Source of the DNA: Burkholderia ambifaria
GTDB taxonomy: Bacteria > Pseudomonadota > Gammaproteobacteria > Burkholderiales > Burkholderiaceae
Direction: 5' to 3'
Length of the DNA: 57,002 bases
NCBI RefSeq assembly: GCF_001443045.1
Contig: NZ_LKPJ01000010.1
Location: 205,210 to 262,211 of the forward strand
Shown: in pieces, positions 1 to 7,483 of the stretch
Layout: every line of letters starts with the position of its first letter
Position numbering within the stretch: the stretch's first letter is position 1
Translations under genes and position numbers: made by a program
The notes under the pieces: generated by a model
What the model was told of the DNA's origin: nothing
Database searches by the model: none
What the model saw: the letters and a program-made list of their open reading frames with translations, nothing else

Positions 1-322
1 GTCGGCGACGCCGATCATCCCGCCATGATACGTGCTTTCGCAGCTGCGCCGCGTGACGTTTGGGCGAGTCCGCTTGCGCGACCGGGCCGAGCCGGCGTAC
101 CGGATCCGGCCGGTGATCGCGGCATGGCGGCGGCGGTCCGGCGCCGGCCGCCGCCGCGCGTTCGATCTCGGTGGCCTGCGCGCCGTGAGCGTGCGCGAGC
201 GCGTCGGCCGACGGCGCATGACGGTCGATCACGTACTTGAGTTTCGCGCCCGGGTGGCGCGCCAGATTCGCCGCGTGGATCTTCCCGATTCTTCCCGCAC
301 CGAACAACGCGAATTCGATCAT
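1..322 (-). pseudogene. Gfo/Idh/MocA-family dehydrogenase, N-terminal fragment
   Basis: The start codon at 322 has a good ribosome binding site (AGGAG). About the first 60 residues are a typical NAD(P)-binding Rossmann start: FALFGAGRIGKIHAANLARHP, then a strand ending in VIDRH, as in inositol 2-dehydrogenases. After the motif TEIERA (near position 150) the translation turns into Pro/Arg-rich sequence with none of the expected family motifs (no substrate-site EKP), in this or either other frame, although no stop codon is met before the window edge. I read this as a dehydrogenase gene cut off at its 3' side by a deletion. A new ATG near position 18 on the same strand may begin the next gene. 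It lies downstream of two isomerase genes of the same orientation, as expected for an inositol-type pathway. The family call is firm; the truncation is inferred. Confidence 0.6.
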
Positions 323-396
323 GGTGTTCTCCTGGTGACTCCGTTGTGTGTCGACGGCGCGCGGCACGCATCGGCCGCGCCCCGTGTTGTCCGTCG

Positions 397-579
397 GAAC
401 GAAGGGTTGATGCCAATGTTCACGGTGGTCCGCGAACGGCCCGGCAGCGGATTCGCGAGGTTGTCGTTGTCCGTGCCGGGACTGTTGCTCGCGACCGGGA
501 AATTCGAGCCGCTCGCGTTGCGCACGTGCGCGACAGTCGCATGGAGCAGCATGCGCGTCGACAGGCTGTACGCGCCGCC
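397..579 (-). pseudogene. Remnant of a Gram-negative porin C-terminus
   Basis: One minus-strand frame in the space between the isomerase gene and the dehydrogenase start reads like the last two beta-strands of a Burkholderia OmpC-type (Porin_4) porin: AYSLSTR, LLHATVAHVRNASGSNF, then NPLPGRSRTTVNIGIN. Intact porins of this family end in a motif like GIRHxF plus stop. Here the reading passes NPSF and continues into unrelated sequence, and nothing upstream encodes the rest of the barrel, because that space belongs to the isomerase gene. It is therefore a fragment of about 60 codons, not a working gene. It suggests that a porin gene once stood here, consistent with an uptake role in the same pathway. 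Confidence 0.55.
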
Positions 580-586
580 GCGGCGC

Positions 587-1417
587 TCAGCGAGCCGCGA
601 GCTCGCCGCGCAGGTAATCGATGCTGGCGCGCAGCCGGTCTTCGATGTCATCCGCTTCGGCGATCTCGTTCGCGAACGGCTCGAACGAGAATGCCCCGTG
701 ATAGCCGCGCGCGAGCAGCTCGCGCAGCTGCCGGACGTTGCCGAGCCGGTCGGCGCCGCCGACCAGTACGCGATGGCCGTCGCGCATCCGGTCGACCGGC
801 AGGTCGCTTTCCTCGACACCCGAGATGTGCACGAGGCCCGTCAGGTTCGGGAAGAAGATGTCCTCGCCCGACAGGTGGTGATGGAACGTGTCGTGCACGA
901 GCCGGAATACCTGTTCGCCGGCCGCGGCGTAGATGCCCTTCACCGCGTCCGACTTGCGGCGCAGCGCGCATTCCTCGAAGCCGAGCGGCTCGATGAAGCC
1001 GAGGAGGCTGCGCGCGTCGAGGATCGGCTTGAGTGCCTTCAGCGCCTTCACGAGATCGGCGTGGCGCGCGTCGGCGTCGCGCGTGTCGCCGCGGCTGTTG
1101 GTCGGGCACAGCACCAGTGCGCGCGCACCGCATTGCGCGGCGTAGTCGGCGAGCAGGGTCGCTTCGTCCGCGCGCTCGGCATTCCATTGCTCGAAGCGCT
1201 GCAGCGCGTTGATCGTCAGGATCGTCACGCCGCCGGCTTCGGCCGTCGCGCGCACGGCCGAAGCCGGCGTGCCGTCGGTGATCTCGACGCCGTCGAGATC
1301 GTTGCGGATCTCGATCGCGTTGACGCCGAGCCTGCGGCACAGCGCGACATAGCGGTCGAGCGGCAGGTGCGGCGCGCTCATCCGGTTCAGCGAAAAGTGA
1401 AAGGCTCGTTGCGTCAT
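587..1417 (-). CDS. IolI-like sugar isomerase/epimerase (TIM barrel)
   Basis: A 276-residue protein of the xylose-isomerase-like TIM-barrel superfamily (AP endonuclease 2 fold), close in character to IolI, the 2-keto-myo-inositol isomerase. Visible signs are the start RAFHFSLNRMS, the strands VNAIEIRND and FIEPLGFE, the metal-site motif HDTFHH, a late HISGVEE segment and the final SFEPF with the terminal Glu of the metal site. The start at 1417 has a GAGGA ribosome binding site. It is 35 bases downstream of the second TIM-barrel gene in the same direction and is followed by the dehydrogenase fragment, so the three look like one transcript. It probably isomerises a keto-inositol or related sugar acid; the exact substrate cannot be read. 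Confidence 0.78.
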   Translation of the reverse strand: MTQRAFHFSLNRMSAPHLPLDRYVALCRRLGVNAIEIRNDLDGVEITDGTPASAVRATAEAGGVTILTINALQRFEQWNAERADEATLLADYAAQCGARALVLCPTNSRGDTRDADARHADLVKALKALKPILDARSLLGFIEPLGFEECALRRKSDAVKGIYAAAGEQVFRLVHDTFHHHLSGEDIFFPNLTGLVHISGVEESDLPVDRMRDGHRVLVGGADRLGNVRQLRELLARGYHGAFSFEPFANEIAEADDIEDRLRASIDYLRGELAAR

Positions 1418-1452
1418 CGTTCTGTCCTCAGGCCTCGAGTGGGGCGGGCGAA

Positions 1453-2487
1453 TCAGGTGAAGCTGCGCGCGCTGCTGCCGGCCGGCGTGTCGGGCGGGGC
1501 CGCGGCGAGCGCGCGCCAGGTGTCGCGCAGCCATTGCGCGCACGCGACGTTGTTCTCGAAGATCGAATAGCGGGCGCCGCCGCCGTAGTCCGGAAACGGG
1601 ATGAACTCGCAACTGATCTGCTCGAGCCGTGTCGGCCGCGCGTGTACCTGCCACTGCAGCAGGTGCCGCAGCGCCGTCTTCCACGTGTCGAGCGGCGCTG
1701 CGCGCCATTCGCCGTGATAGGCGCCCGGCGCCGGTTCGACGAACGGGTACTGGATTCCGCGGCCGGGCCGGCCGTCAGCGCGGCGCATCCAGCGGTTCTC
1801 CGGATTGTTCGGAATCACGCTGCGCGCATGCGCGTGCCGGACCCAGCCGCGTGCGATCCAGTCGGCGTAGACGGCCGACCGTGACGCCGGGTCGAGCAGG
1901 CGGTGCGCGCCGTCGGCCGGCCCGCGCAGGTTCGACGCGTCGAGTTCGGCGCGATTGCCGATCTTGAACAGCAGGTGCGAATGGTCGAGCGTGATCCGGA
2001 ACGGCACGCCGGCCTGCTCGACGCATTGCGCGACGCGCGCGATTCGCAGGACATCTTCGCTCCACATGTCGACGTGCACTTCGAGGCTCGGCAGGCAGCC
2101 GACGGGCTCGCCGCGTTCGTATGCACGCAGGTAGAAGTCGGCGACTTCGCGGTCCGACAGCGGATGGCCGTCCGCGTGGTGCGCGTACAGCTGGCAGTTG
2201 AGCACCGTGCTGCCGAACTTTGCGCCGGCGTCGACGATCTCGGCGACGTGCGTTTCGTCACGGCCCGCGCACCAGATGCCGCCGATCACGCGAATCGGCA
2301 GCGCATGCCGGTCGACGAGCGCGAAATACGGCGCGAGATCCTCGCCGCGCACCGGGTTCTTCTCGACATAGTCGAACACGCCGGCGCCGGCGATCATCCG
2401 GAACCGCTCGGCGGGCGTGGGCAGCGGCAGGCCGTCGTGTTCGAGCACGCCGTCGAGGTTTGCGCCGATGAGGATCGCTTCAGCCAT
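1453..2487 (-). CDS. MocC-like TIM-barrel protein, sugar isomerase family
   Basis: A 344-residue protein of the xylose-isomerase-like TIM-barrel superfamily. Recognisable elements are the start AEAILIGANLDGVLEHDGLPLPTP, EVHVDMWSED (near residue 165) and FRITLDHSHLLF (near 190), which supply carboxylate and His ligands of a metal site, and an EFIPFPDYGGG segment near the end. I associate this longer variant with proteins annotated as rhizopine catabolism MocC; that link is from memory and is moderate. The start at 2487 is preceded by GGGAG. The neighbours fit: an IolI-like isomerase and a Gfo/Idh fragment downstream, a LacI regulator upstream, and a MocD/E/F-like oxygenase set divergent. Role inferred: processing of an inositol- or sugar-derived ketone. 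Confidence 0.65.
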   Translation of the reverse strand: MAEAILIGANLDGVLEHDGLPLPTPAERFRMIAGAGVFDYVEKNPVRGEDLAPYFALVDRHALPIRVIGGIWCAGRDETHVAEIVDAGAKFGSTVLNCQLYAHHADGHPLSDREVADFYLRAYERGEPVGCLPSLEVHVDMWSEDVLRIARVAQCVEQAGVPFRITLDHSHLLFKIGNRAELDASNLRGPADGAHRLLDPASRSAVYADWIARGWVRHAHARSVIPNNPENRWMRRADGRPGRGIQYPFVEPAPGAYHGEWRAAPLDTWKTALRHLLQWQVHARPTRLEQISCEFIPFPDYGGGARYSIFENNVACAQWLRDTWRALAAAPPDTPAGSSARSFT

Positions 2488-2628
2488 CGTCTCCCGTCCG
2501 TTCTGGTTCTGGATGGCTGCCAAATGTACGGACGTGCCGCGCGGCATGCATGACAAACGTTGACGAAAAATCGCCAATGCGGCGGTCGATTTTTTCGCGA
2601 TGCGCAGCCGCGCGATGCACGGCGAGCG

Positions 2629-3693
2629 TCAGGCCTGCAGGTACGCGCTGGTGCGTACGTTGGCCGAGCAGAACACGCGGAATTCGACCGGGTCGCCCGG
2701 CGGCAGTCGTTCGACGATGCCGCACGCATGCAGCACGTGCTGCAGCGCGGAAATCGCCTGGCCGTCCGGATCCTGGTCGATCGCGATGTCCATCGAGCCG
2801 GCTTCGATATAGGTGCGATGCAGGTCGATCATCTCGTGCCCGATCCAGACGACGCGTCCGGCCGCGCCCGCCTTGCGCAGCGCCGCCTCGATACCGGCGG
2901 AGCCCGCGCCGCTGTTGTAGATCCCGACGATATCGTCGTACCGGTGCAGCGCGTTCGTGACCGCGCGGTAGCAGCGGTCGTCCTGGTCGAGCGTTTCGAC
3001 CGGTGCATCGTCGCAGCCGAGGCCGGTGAACGCCTCCTTCAGTTGATCGACGCAGCCGGCCATCCGGTCGGCATGCGCACGGTAGCCCATGCGTCCGCCC
3101 AGCAGCAGCACGCGGCCGGGGCGTGTCGCGAGGCGGCCGATGTAGTAGCCGGCCGTGCGCCCGGCGCGGTAGTTGTCGATGCCCGCGTAGTGCACGCGGT
3201 CGACGCCGCCGATGTCGGTGACCATCGTGACGACGGTCTCGCCGCGCGCGATCGCGCCGGCCAGCGCGTCGCGCACGCGCGGCGTGTCGCGCGCGGTGAC
3301 GATCAGCGCCGCGCGCCGGTAGGCGGGCCGTTCAATCAGTGCGGCGGCGCGCTCGTCGTCCGCGGCGGGCAGGATGGTCCGGTGCACGACCACGCGCCGG
3401 TCGAGCATCTGCAGCGAGCGCTGCAGCGCCTGCTGCAGCCGCCGGAAGAACGGCGCGTCGGTGTCCGGCAGCAGCACGTCGACGTGGAGCAGCCCGTGCC
3501 GCGTGTCGGGCAGCTGGCGCGGCACGCCGAGCTGGCGTGCGGCCGCGACCACGCGCTCGCGCGCCTGCGCGGACACGCTGCCGCGCTCGTTCAGCACGCG
3601 GTCGACGGTGGTCGTGCTGACCCCGGCGAGCGCCGCGATCTCGTCGAAGCGCGCCGTGCGCTTGCGCCAGCGCGGCCCGGACGGGTCGGTCAT
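2629..3693 (-). CDS. LacI-family transcriptional regulator
   Basis: A 354-residue LacI/GalR repressor. The N-terminal helix-turn-helix reads FDEIAALAGVSTTTVDRVLNERG (residues about 15-38). It is followed by a type I periplasmic-binding-like sensor domain (HVDVLLPD, YAGIDNYRAGRTAGYYIG, VGIYNSGAGSAGIEAAL). The chosen start at 3693 has GGAG six bases upstream. Two in-frame ATGs upstream (3720 and 3705) lack a good site; starting at 3720 would add nine residues. It lies upstream of the two isomerase genes in the same direction and divergent from the oxygenase genes, so it most likely controls both sides from the space 3694-3865. The effector is probably a sugar or inositol derivative. Confidence 0.85.
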   Translation of the reverse strand: MTDPSGPRWRKRTARFDEIAALAGVSTTTVDRVLNERGSVSAQARERVVAAARQLGVPRQLPDTRHGLLHVDVLLPDTDAPFFRRLQQALQRSLQMLDRRVVVHRTILPAADDERAAALIERPAYRRAALIVTARDTPRVRDALAGAIARGETVVTMVTDIGGVDRVHYAGIDNYRAGRTAGYYIGRLATRPGRVLLLGGRMGYRAHADRMAGCVDQLKEAFTGLGCDDAPVETLDQDDRCYRAVTNALHRYDDIVGIYNSGAGSAGIEAALRKAGAAGRVVWIGHEMIDLHRTYIEAGSMDIAIDQDPDGQAISALQHVLHACGIVERLPPGDPVEFRVFCSANVRTSAYLQA

Positions 3694-3865
3694 GGTCGTC
3701 TCCATGTTGGTCGTCGCCATCGGTGCGTGGCGCTGTCCGGAACGCTAAAGCGATGGCGAAATTTCGTCAACGTTTCGATTGAGCGGGCCATGGCCGTCGC
3801 CTAATTTTCAATGCATGACGCAGCGCTCGACGCGCTTCCCGCAAACGAAAAACCAGGAGACACGC

Positions 3866-4951
3866 GTGGCCCATCCGGACGACCAGGCGCACGATCGCAC
3901 CGCGGCGGCGCGCCGTCAGGAATACCGAATGATCGGCGGCGCCGGCGAGCGCGCGCAGGCCGCGGGGCTCGTCAACGCCGAGTGGTACCGGTGCCCGGTG
4001 TCGCGACCGCTGATGAAGCAACTGATGCAGCGCGACGATGCGCGCGCGATCCGCGACACGCTGATCTGGTACGCGGCGATCGTCGCGAGCGGCGTGCTCG
4101 CGTGGCTCGCATGGCGTGCGCATTCCGCGTGGGCGATTCTCGCGTTCTTCGTGTACGGCACGCTGTACTGCAGCCCGGCCGACTCGCGCTGGCACGAATG
4201 CGGGCACGGCACCGCGTTCCGCACGCGCTGGATGAACGACGTGCTGTATCAGGTCGCGTCGTTCCAGGTGTTCCGCCGCGCGACGGTATGGCGCTGGAGC
4301 CACGCGCGCCATCACACCGACACGCTTGTCGTCGGGCGCGATCCGGAGATCGCCGCGCCGAAGCCGACCGACTGGCTCGGGCTCGTGCTGAACGTGATCG
4401 CGCTCAAGCATGTGGCGGGCGAACTGCGCAAGATGGTCATGCTCGCGTTCGCTGGCCGGCTCGACGACGAGGAGCGCACCTACGTGCCCGAATCGGCGTG
4501 GCCGAAGGCCGTGCGCGAGGCGCGCATTCATCTGACCGTTTATGCACTCGCGATCGGCGCGGCGCTGTACTCGCGCACGATCCTGCCGCTGCTGTACATC
4601 GGGCTGCCGAGCCTCTACGGCGCGTGGCTGTACCTGTACTTCGGCCTCACGCAGCATGCGGGCATGCCGGAGAACGTGCTCGATCACCGGCGCAACTGCC
4701 GGACCGTGATGATGAATCCGGTGTTCCGCTTCCTCTACTGGAACATGAACTACCACGTCGAACACCACATGTTCCCGATGGTGCCGTTCCACGCGCTGCC
4801 GAAGCTGCATGACGCCGTGAAGGCCGACATGCCGCCGCCGTACAGCAGCACGCTGGCCGCGTATGCGGAGATCGTGCCGGCGCTCGTCCGGCAGACGCGC
4901 GATCCGTCCCATTACGTCGTGCGGCCGGTGCCGGACACGGCGCGTGCTTGA
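3866..4951 (+). CDS. MocD-like membrane diiron oxygenase (fatty acid desaturase family)
   Basis: A 361-residue integral membrane protein of the fatty-acid-desaturase superfamily. All three histidine boxes are present: HECGH (residues 110-114), HARHH (146-150) and HVEHH (297-301), which bind two irons. Hydrophobic stretches at about 65-100 and 225-262 are the membrane segments. I start it at GTG 3866 because AGGAGA stands five bases upstream; the open frame reaches further 5' without a ribosome binding site. The next two genes encode a Rieske ferredoxin and a ferredoxin reductase, so this is the terminal oxygenase of a three-component system. In rhizobia a set of this make-up (MocD, MocE, MocF) is implicated in removing the O-methyl group of a rhizopine. 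A methyl-inositol or related ether is the inferred substrate; a lipid desaturase is less likely in this context. Confidence 0.72.
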   Translation: MAHPDDQAHDRTAAARRQEYRMIGGAGERAQAAGLVNAEWYRCPVSRPLMKQLMQRDDARAIRDTLIWYAAIVASGVLAWLAWRAHSAWAILAFFVYGTLYCSPADSRWHECGHGTAFRTRWMNDVLYQVASFQVFRRATVWRWSHARHHTDTLVVGRDPEIAAPKPTDWLGLVLNVIALKHVAGELRKMVMLAFAGRLDDEERTYVPESAWPKAVREARIHLTVYALAIGAALYSRTILPLLYIGLPSLYGAWLYLYFGLTQHAGMPENVLDHRRNCRTVMMNPVFRFLYWNMNYHVEHHMFPMVPFHALPKLHDAVKADMPPPYSSTLAAYAEIVPALVRQTRDPSHYVVRPVPDTARA

Positions 4952-4987
4952 CCGGCATCGAACCTTCCAACCAAGGAGACACGCATC

Positions 4988-5296
4988 ATGACGCAATGGA
5001 TCGACACCGGCACCCTCGACGACATCGACGACGAGGACGTCGCCCGCTTCGACCACGACGGCCGCACGTACGCGATCTACCGGATCGACGGGAATGTGTA
5101 TGCGAGCGACGGACTGTGCACGCACGAGCACGTGCATCTCGCGGACGGGCTCGTGATCGACCACGTGATCGAATGCCCGAAGCACAACGGGCGCTTCGAC
5201 GTGCGCGACGGCCGGGCGCTGTCGGCACCCGCCTGCGAGAAGCTGCGCACCTACCGCGCGAAGGTCGAGGACGGCCGCATCCTGATCGAGGTGTGA
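4988..5296 (+). CDS. Rieske [2Fe-2S] ferredoxin, MocE-like
   Basis: A 102-residue soluble Rieske ferredoxin. The cluster ligands are C44-T-H46 and C63-P-K-H66, with 16 residues between the two pairs, in the usual single-domain length. There is no signal peptide, so it acts in the cytoplasm. The start has AAGGAG upstream. It lies between the diiron membrane oxygenase and the FAD reductase, and its stop is only four bases before the reductase start, which points to translational coupling. It should carry electrons from the reductase to the oxygenase. Confidence 0.88.
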   Translation: MTQWIDTGTLDDIDDEDVARFDHDGRTYAIYRIDGNVYASDGLCTHEHVHLADGLVIDHVIECPKHNGRFDVRDGRALSAPACEKLRTYRAKVEDGRILIEV

Positions 5297-5300
5297 CGCG

Positions 5301-6551
5301 ATGGCGAACGACCGGGTGATGGCGATCGTCGGCGCGGGCCATGCGGGCGGGCGCGCGGCGCAGGTGCTGCGCGAGGGCGGCTGGCGCGGGCGGATCGTGC
5401 TGATCGGCGCGGAGGCGCACCTGCCGTACGAGCGGCCGCCGCTGTCGAAGGGCGTGCTGACCGGCGAACGCAGCGCCGCGCAATGCGGGCTGCGCGATCC
5501 GGATGCGTGGCGCGCCGACGGCATCGAGCCGATCGTCGGGACGGTCGAGCGGATCGATCCGGTTGCGCGCGCGGTGCATGTATCGGGCGGCCGCGGATTC
5601 GACTACGACGCGCTGCTGCTCGCGACCGGCGGCCGCGCGCGCCGCCTCGCGATTCCGGGCGCGGAACTCGACGGCGTATTCGCATTGCGCACGCTCGACG
5701 ATGCGGCGGCGCTTGGCGCGCGGCTCGTGCCCGATGCGCGGGTCGTGCTGATCGGTGGCGGCTTCATCGGTCTCGAAGTCGCGGCGTCGGCGCGCTCGCG
5801 CGGCTGCCGCGTGACCGTGCTCGATGCGGCGCCGCGCCTGCTCGGGCGTGCGGTGCCGGCGGCGATCGCGGCACGCGTGCATGCGCTGCATGTGCAGCGC
5901 GGCGTCGCAATCGGCCTGAACCGCCGGCCCGTCGCGATCGAGCGCACGCCGGACGGTGCGCTGGCCGTCGTGCTCGACGACGGCGACACGCTGATCGCCG
6001 ATACGGTGGTCGCCGGCATCGGGATCGAACCGGCCGACGAACTGGCGCGCGACGCGGGTCTTGCCGTCGAGCGCGGGATCGTCGTGAACGCGCGGCTCGA
6101 GACGTCGGCGCGCGGCATCTATGCGGCCGGCGATGTCGCGGTGTTTCCGAGCAGGGCGTCGGGGCGGCTCGTGCGTCAGGAAACCTGGCATGGCGCCGAA
6201 ACGCAGGCGCGCGTCGCCGCCCGCAACATGCTCGGTGCCGACGAACCGTATCGCGAGATGCCGTGGTTCTGGTCCGATCAATACGACGCGCAGTTGCAGG
6301 TGGCCGGCGAACCGGCGCTGGGCGAGCGGACGGTCGCGCGCGTGCTCGGCGACGACGCGGAGATCCATTTCCACTTCGATGCCGGCGAGCGGCTCGTCGC
6401 GGCGAGCGGCTTCGGCCGTGCGTCGGGATTCGTGAAGGAGATGCGCGTCGCGCGCATGCTGGTCGAGCGCGGGATCGGCGTGAGTCCGGCCGCGGTCGCG
6501 GATGCTGGGGTGAAGCTGAAGTCGCTGGTGTCGTCGGCGGGCGATCGCTAG
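5301..6551 (+). CDS. FAD/NAD(P)H ferredoxin reductase, MocF-like
   Basis: A 416-residue pyridine-nucleotide-disulfide oxidoreductase family protein of the ferredoxin reductase type. The FAD-binding motif is AIVGAGHAGG near the start, the NAD(P)H-binding motif is LIGGGFIGLE near residue 153, an ATGGRAR link lies near residue 110, and the second FAD motif is GIYAAGDVA near residue 273. The C-terminal domain has the WFWSDQYD signature of reductases serving Rieske oxygenases. There is no disulfide CxxxxC motif. It is coupled to the ferredoxin gene four bases upstream and completes the three-component chain NAD(P)H - reductase - ferredoxin - membrane oxygenase. Confidence 0.86.
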   Translation: MANDRVMAIVGAGHAGGRAAQVLREGGWRGRIVLIGAEAHLPYERPPLSKGVLTGERSAAQCGLRDPDAWRADGIEPIVGTVERIDPVARAVHVSGGRGFDYDALLLATGGRARRLAIPGAELDGVFALRTLDDAAALGARLVPDARVVLIGGGFIGLEVAASARSRGCRVTVLDAAPRLLGRAVPAAIAARVHALHVQRGVAIGLNRRPVAIERTPDGALAVVLDDGDTLIADTVVAGIGIEPADELARDAGLAVERGIVVNARLETSARGIYAAGDVAVFPSRASGRLVRQETWHGAETQARVAARNMLGADEPYREMPWFWSDQYDAQLQVAGEPALGERTVARVLGDDAEIHFHFDAGERLVAASGFGRASGFVKEMRVARMLVERGIGVSPAAVADAGVKLKSLVSSAGDR

Positions 6552-6609
6552 CGGCGGTGCGCTACAGGTGTGGCGGCGATCGTGCGAAGCGTGAGAGGGC
6601 GGAAGGATC

Positions 6610-6639
6610 GAAAGCGCGCGGCAACTGCCGCCGCGCGCT
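6610..6639 (-). terminator. Hairpin after glpF
   Basis: A perfect 10-base inverted repeat, AGCGCGCGGC with a 7-base loop, is followed on the minus strand by TTTCG. It lies between the convergent reductase gene and glpF and can end glpF transcription. The T tract is short. Confidence 0.5.
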
Positions 6640-6678
6640 CGAGTCCGAGCATGAGTCCGCGCTCGAATGAAACCGCGA

Positions 6679-7395
6679 TCAGGCCATCGTATGCAGATGC
6701 AGATACAGGCCGGCAGCCGCAGCGCCGCCGAGCAGCGGGCCGATTACCGGCACCCACGCGTAGCGCCAGTCGCTGTCGCGCTTGCCGGGAATCGGCAGCA
6801 GCGCATGCATGATGCGCGGCGACAGGTCGCGCGCCGGGCTCATCGCATAGCCGGTCGGGCCGCCGAGCGAGATGCCGATGCCGAGCACGAGCAGGCCGAC
6901 GGGCAGCGCGTCGAGCGCGCCGAGGCCGACCTGCGGCGACGCGAGGTACAGCACGCCGAGGATCAGCACGAACGTGCAGATCGCTTCGGTCAGCACGTTG
7001 TGCGTGACGCTGCGGATCGCGGGCGCCGTGCAGAACACCGCGAGCTTCAGGTCCGCATCGACTTCCTTCGCGAAGTGCTGGCGGTACGCGAGCCACACGA
7101 GCAACGCGCCGGCCATTCCGCCGAGCATCTGAGCGAGGATGTAGCCGCCGACCTTCGACCATGCGAACTTGCCCGCGAGCGCGAGGCTGATCGTGACGAT
7201 CGGATTCAGGTGCGCGCCGCTGAACGATGCGGTCACGTAGACGGCGACGAACACCGCCATCGCCCAGCCCATGACGATCACGATGAGGTCCGCGCCTTTG
7301 CCCTTGGTCTTCGCAAGCAGCACGTTTGCGACCGCGCCGTTGCCCAGCAGCACGAGGATCGCCGTGCCGATGAATTCCGCAATATAAGGTGACAT
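6679..7395 (-). CDS. glpF: Glycerol facilitator (aquaglyceroporin)
   Basis: A 238-residue MIP-family channel for glycerol uptake in the inner membrane, with six membrane segments and two half-helices. The two signature loops are altered: the first reads SGAHLNPIVT (NPI instead of NPA) and the second reads AMSPARDLSP (SPA instead of NPA), keeping the Arg-Asp pair typical of glycerol channels. It is the last gene of a glpD-glpK-glpF order on this strand, so function in glycerol uptake is well supported. The Asn-to-Ser change in the second loop touches a residue that normally hydrogen-bonds the solute. Confidence 0.9.
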   Translation of the reverse strand: MSPYIAEFIGTAILVLLGNGAVANVLLAKTKGKGADLIVIVMGWAMAVFVAVYVTASFSGAHLNPIVTISLALAGKFAWSKVGGYILAQMLGGMAGALLVWLAYRQHFAKEVDADLKLAVFCTAPAIRSVTHNVLTEAICTFVLILGVLYLASPQVGLGALDALPVGLLVLGIGISLGGPTGYAMSPARDLSPRIMHALLPIPGKRDSDWRYAWVPVIGPLLGGAAAAGLYLHLHTMA

Positions 7396-7413
7396 GTTGT
7401 CTCTCGTAGATTA

Positions 7414-7439
7414 CGGCGGACTCGCGTTGCGGTCCGCCG
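7414..7439. other. Hairpin between glpK and glpF
   Basis: An 8-base inverted repeat CGGCGGAC / GTCCGCCG with a 10-base loop lies in the 88-base space between glpK and glpF, just upstream of the glpF ribosome binding site. It could stabilise or attenuate the downstream message; no T tract follows in the glpF direction. Confidence 0.35.
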
Positions 7440-7483
7440 GTATTGTTTTATTTCGTTCGGATTGCTAGGGGTGAATGCGGGGG

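Noticed and set aside
32..1570. A 500-codon plus-strand open frame
   Set aside because: It runs antisense to the isomerase and dehydrogenase genes and has the composition of a GC-rich shadow frame.
3779..3865. Upstream ATG at 3779 as the start of the desaturase-like gene
   Set aside because: It lacks a ribosome binding site and lies in the probable promoter region; GTG 3866 has AGGAGA at the right distance.
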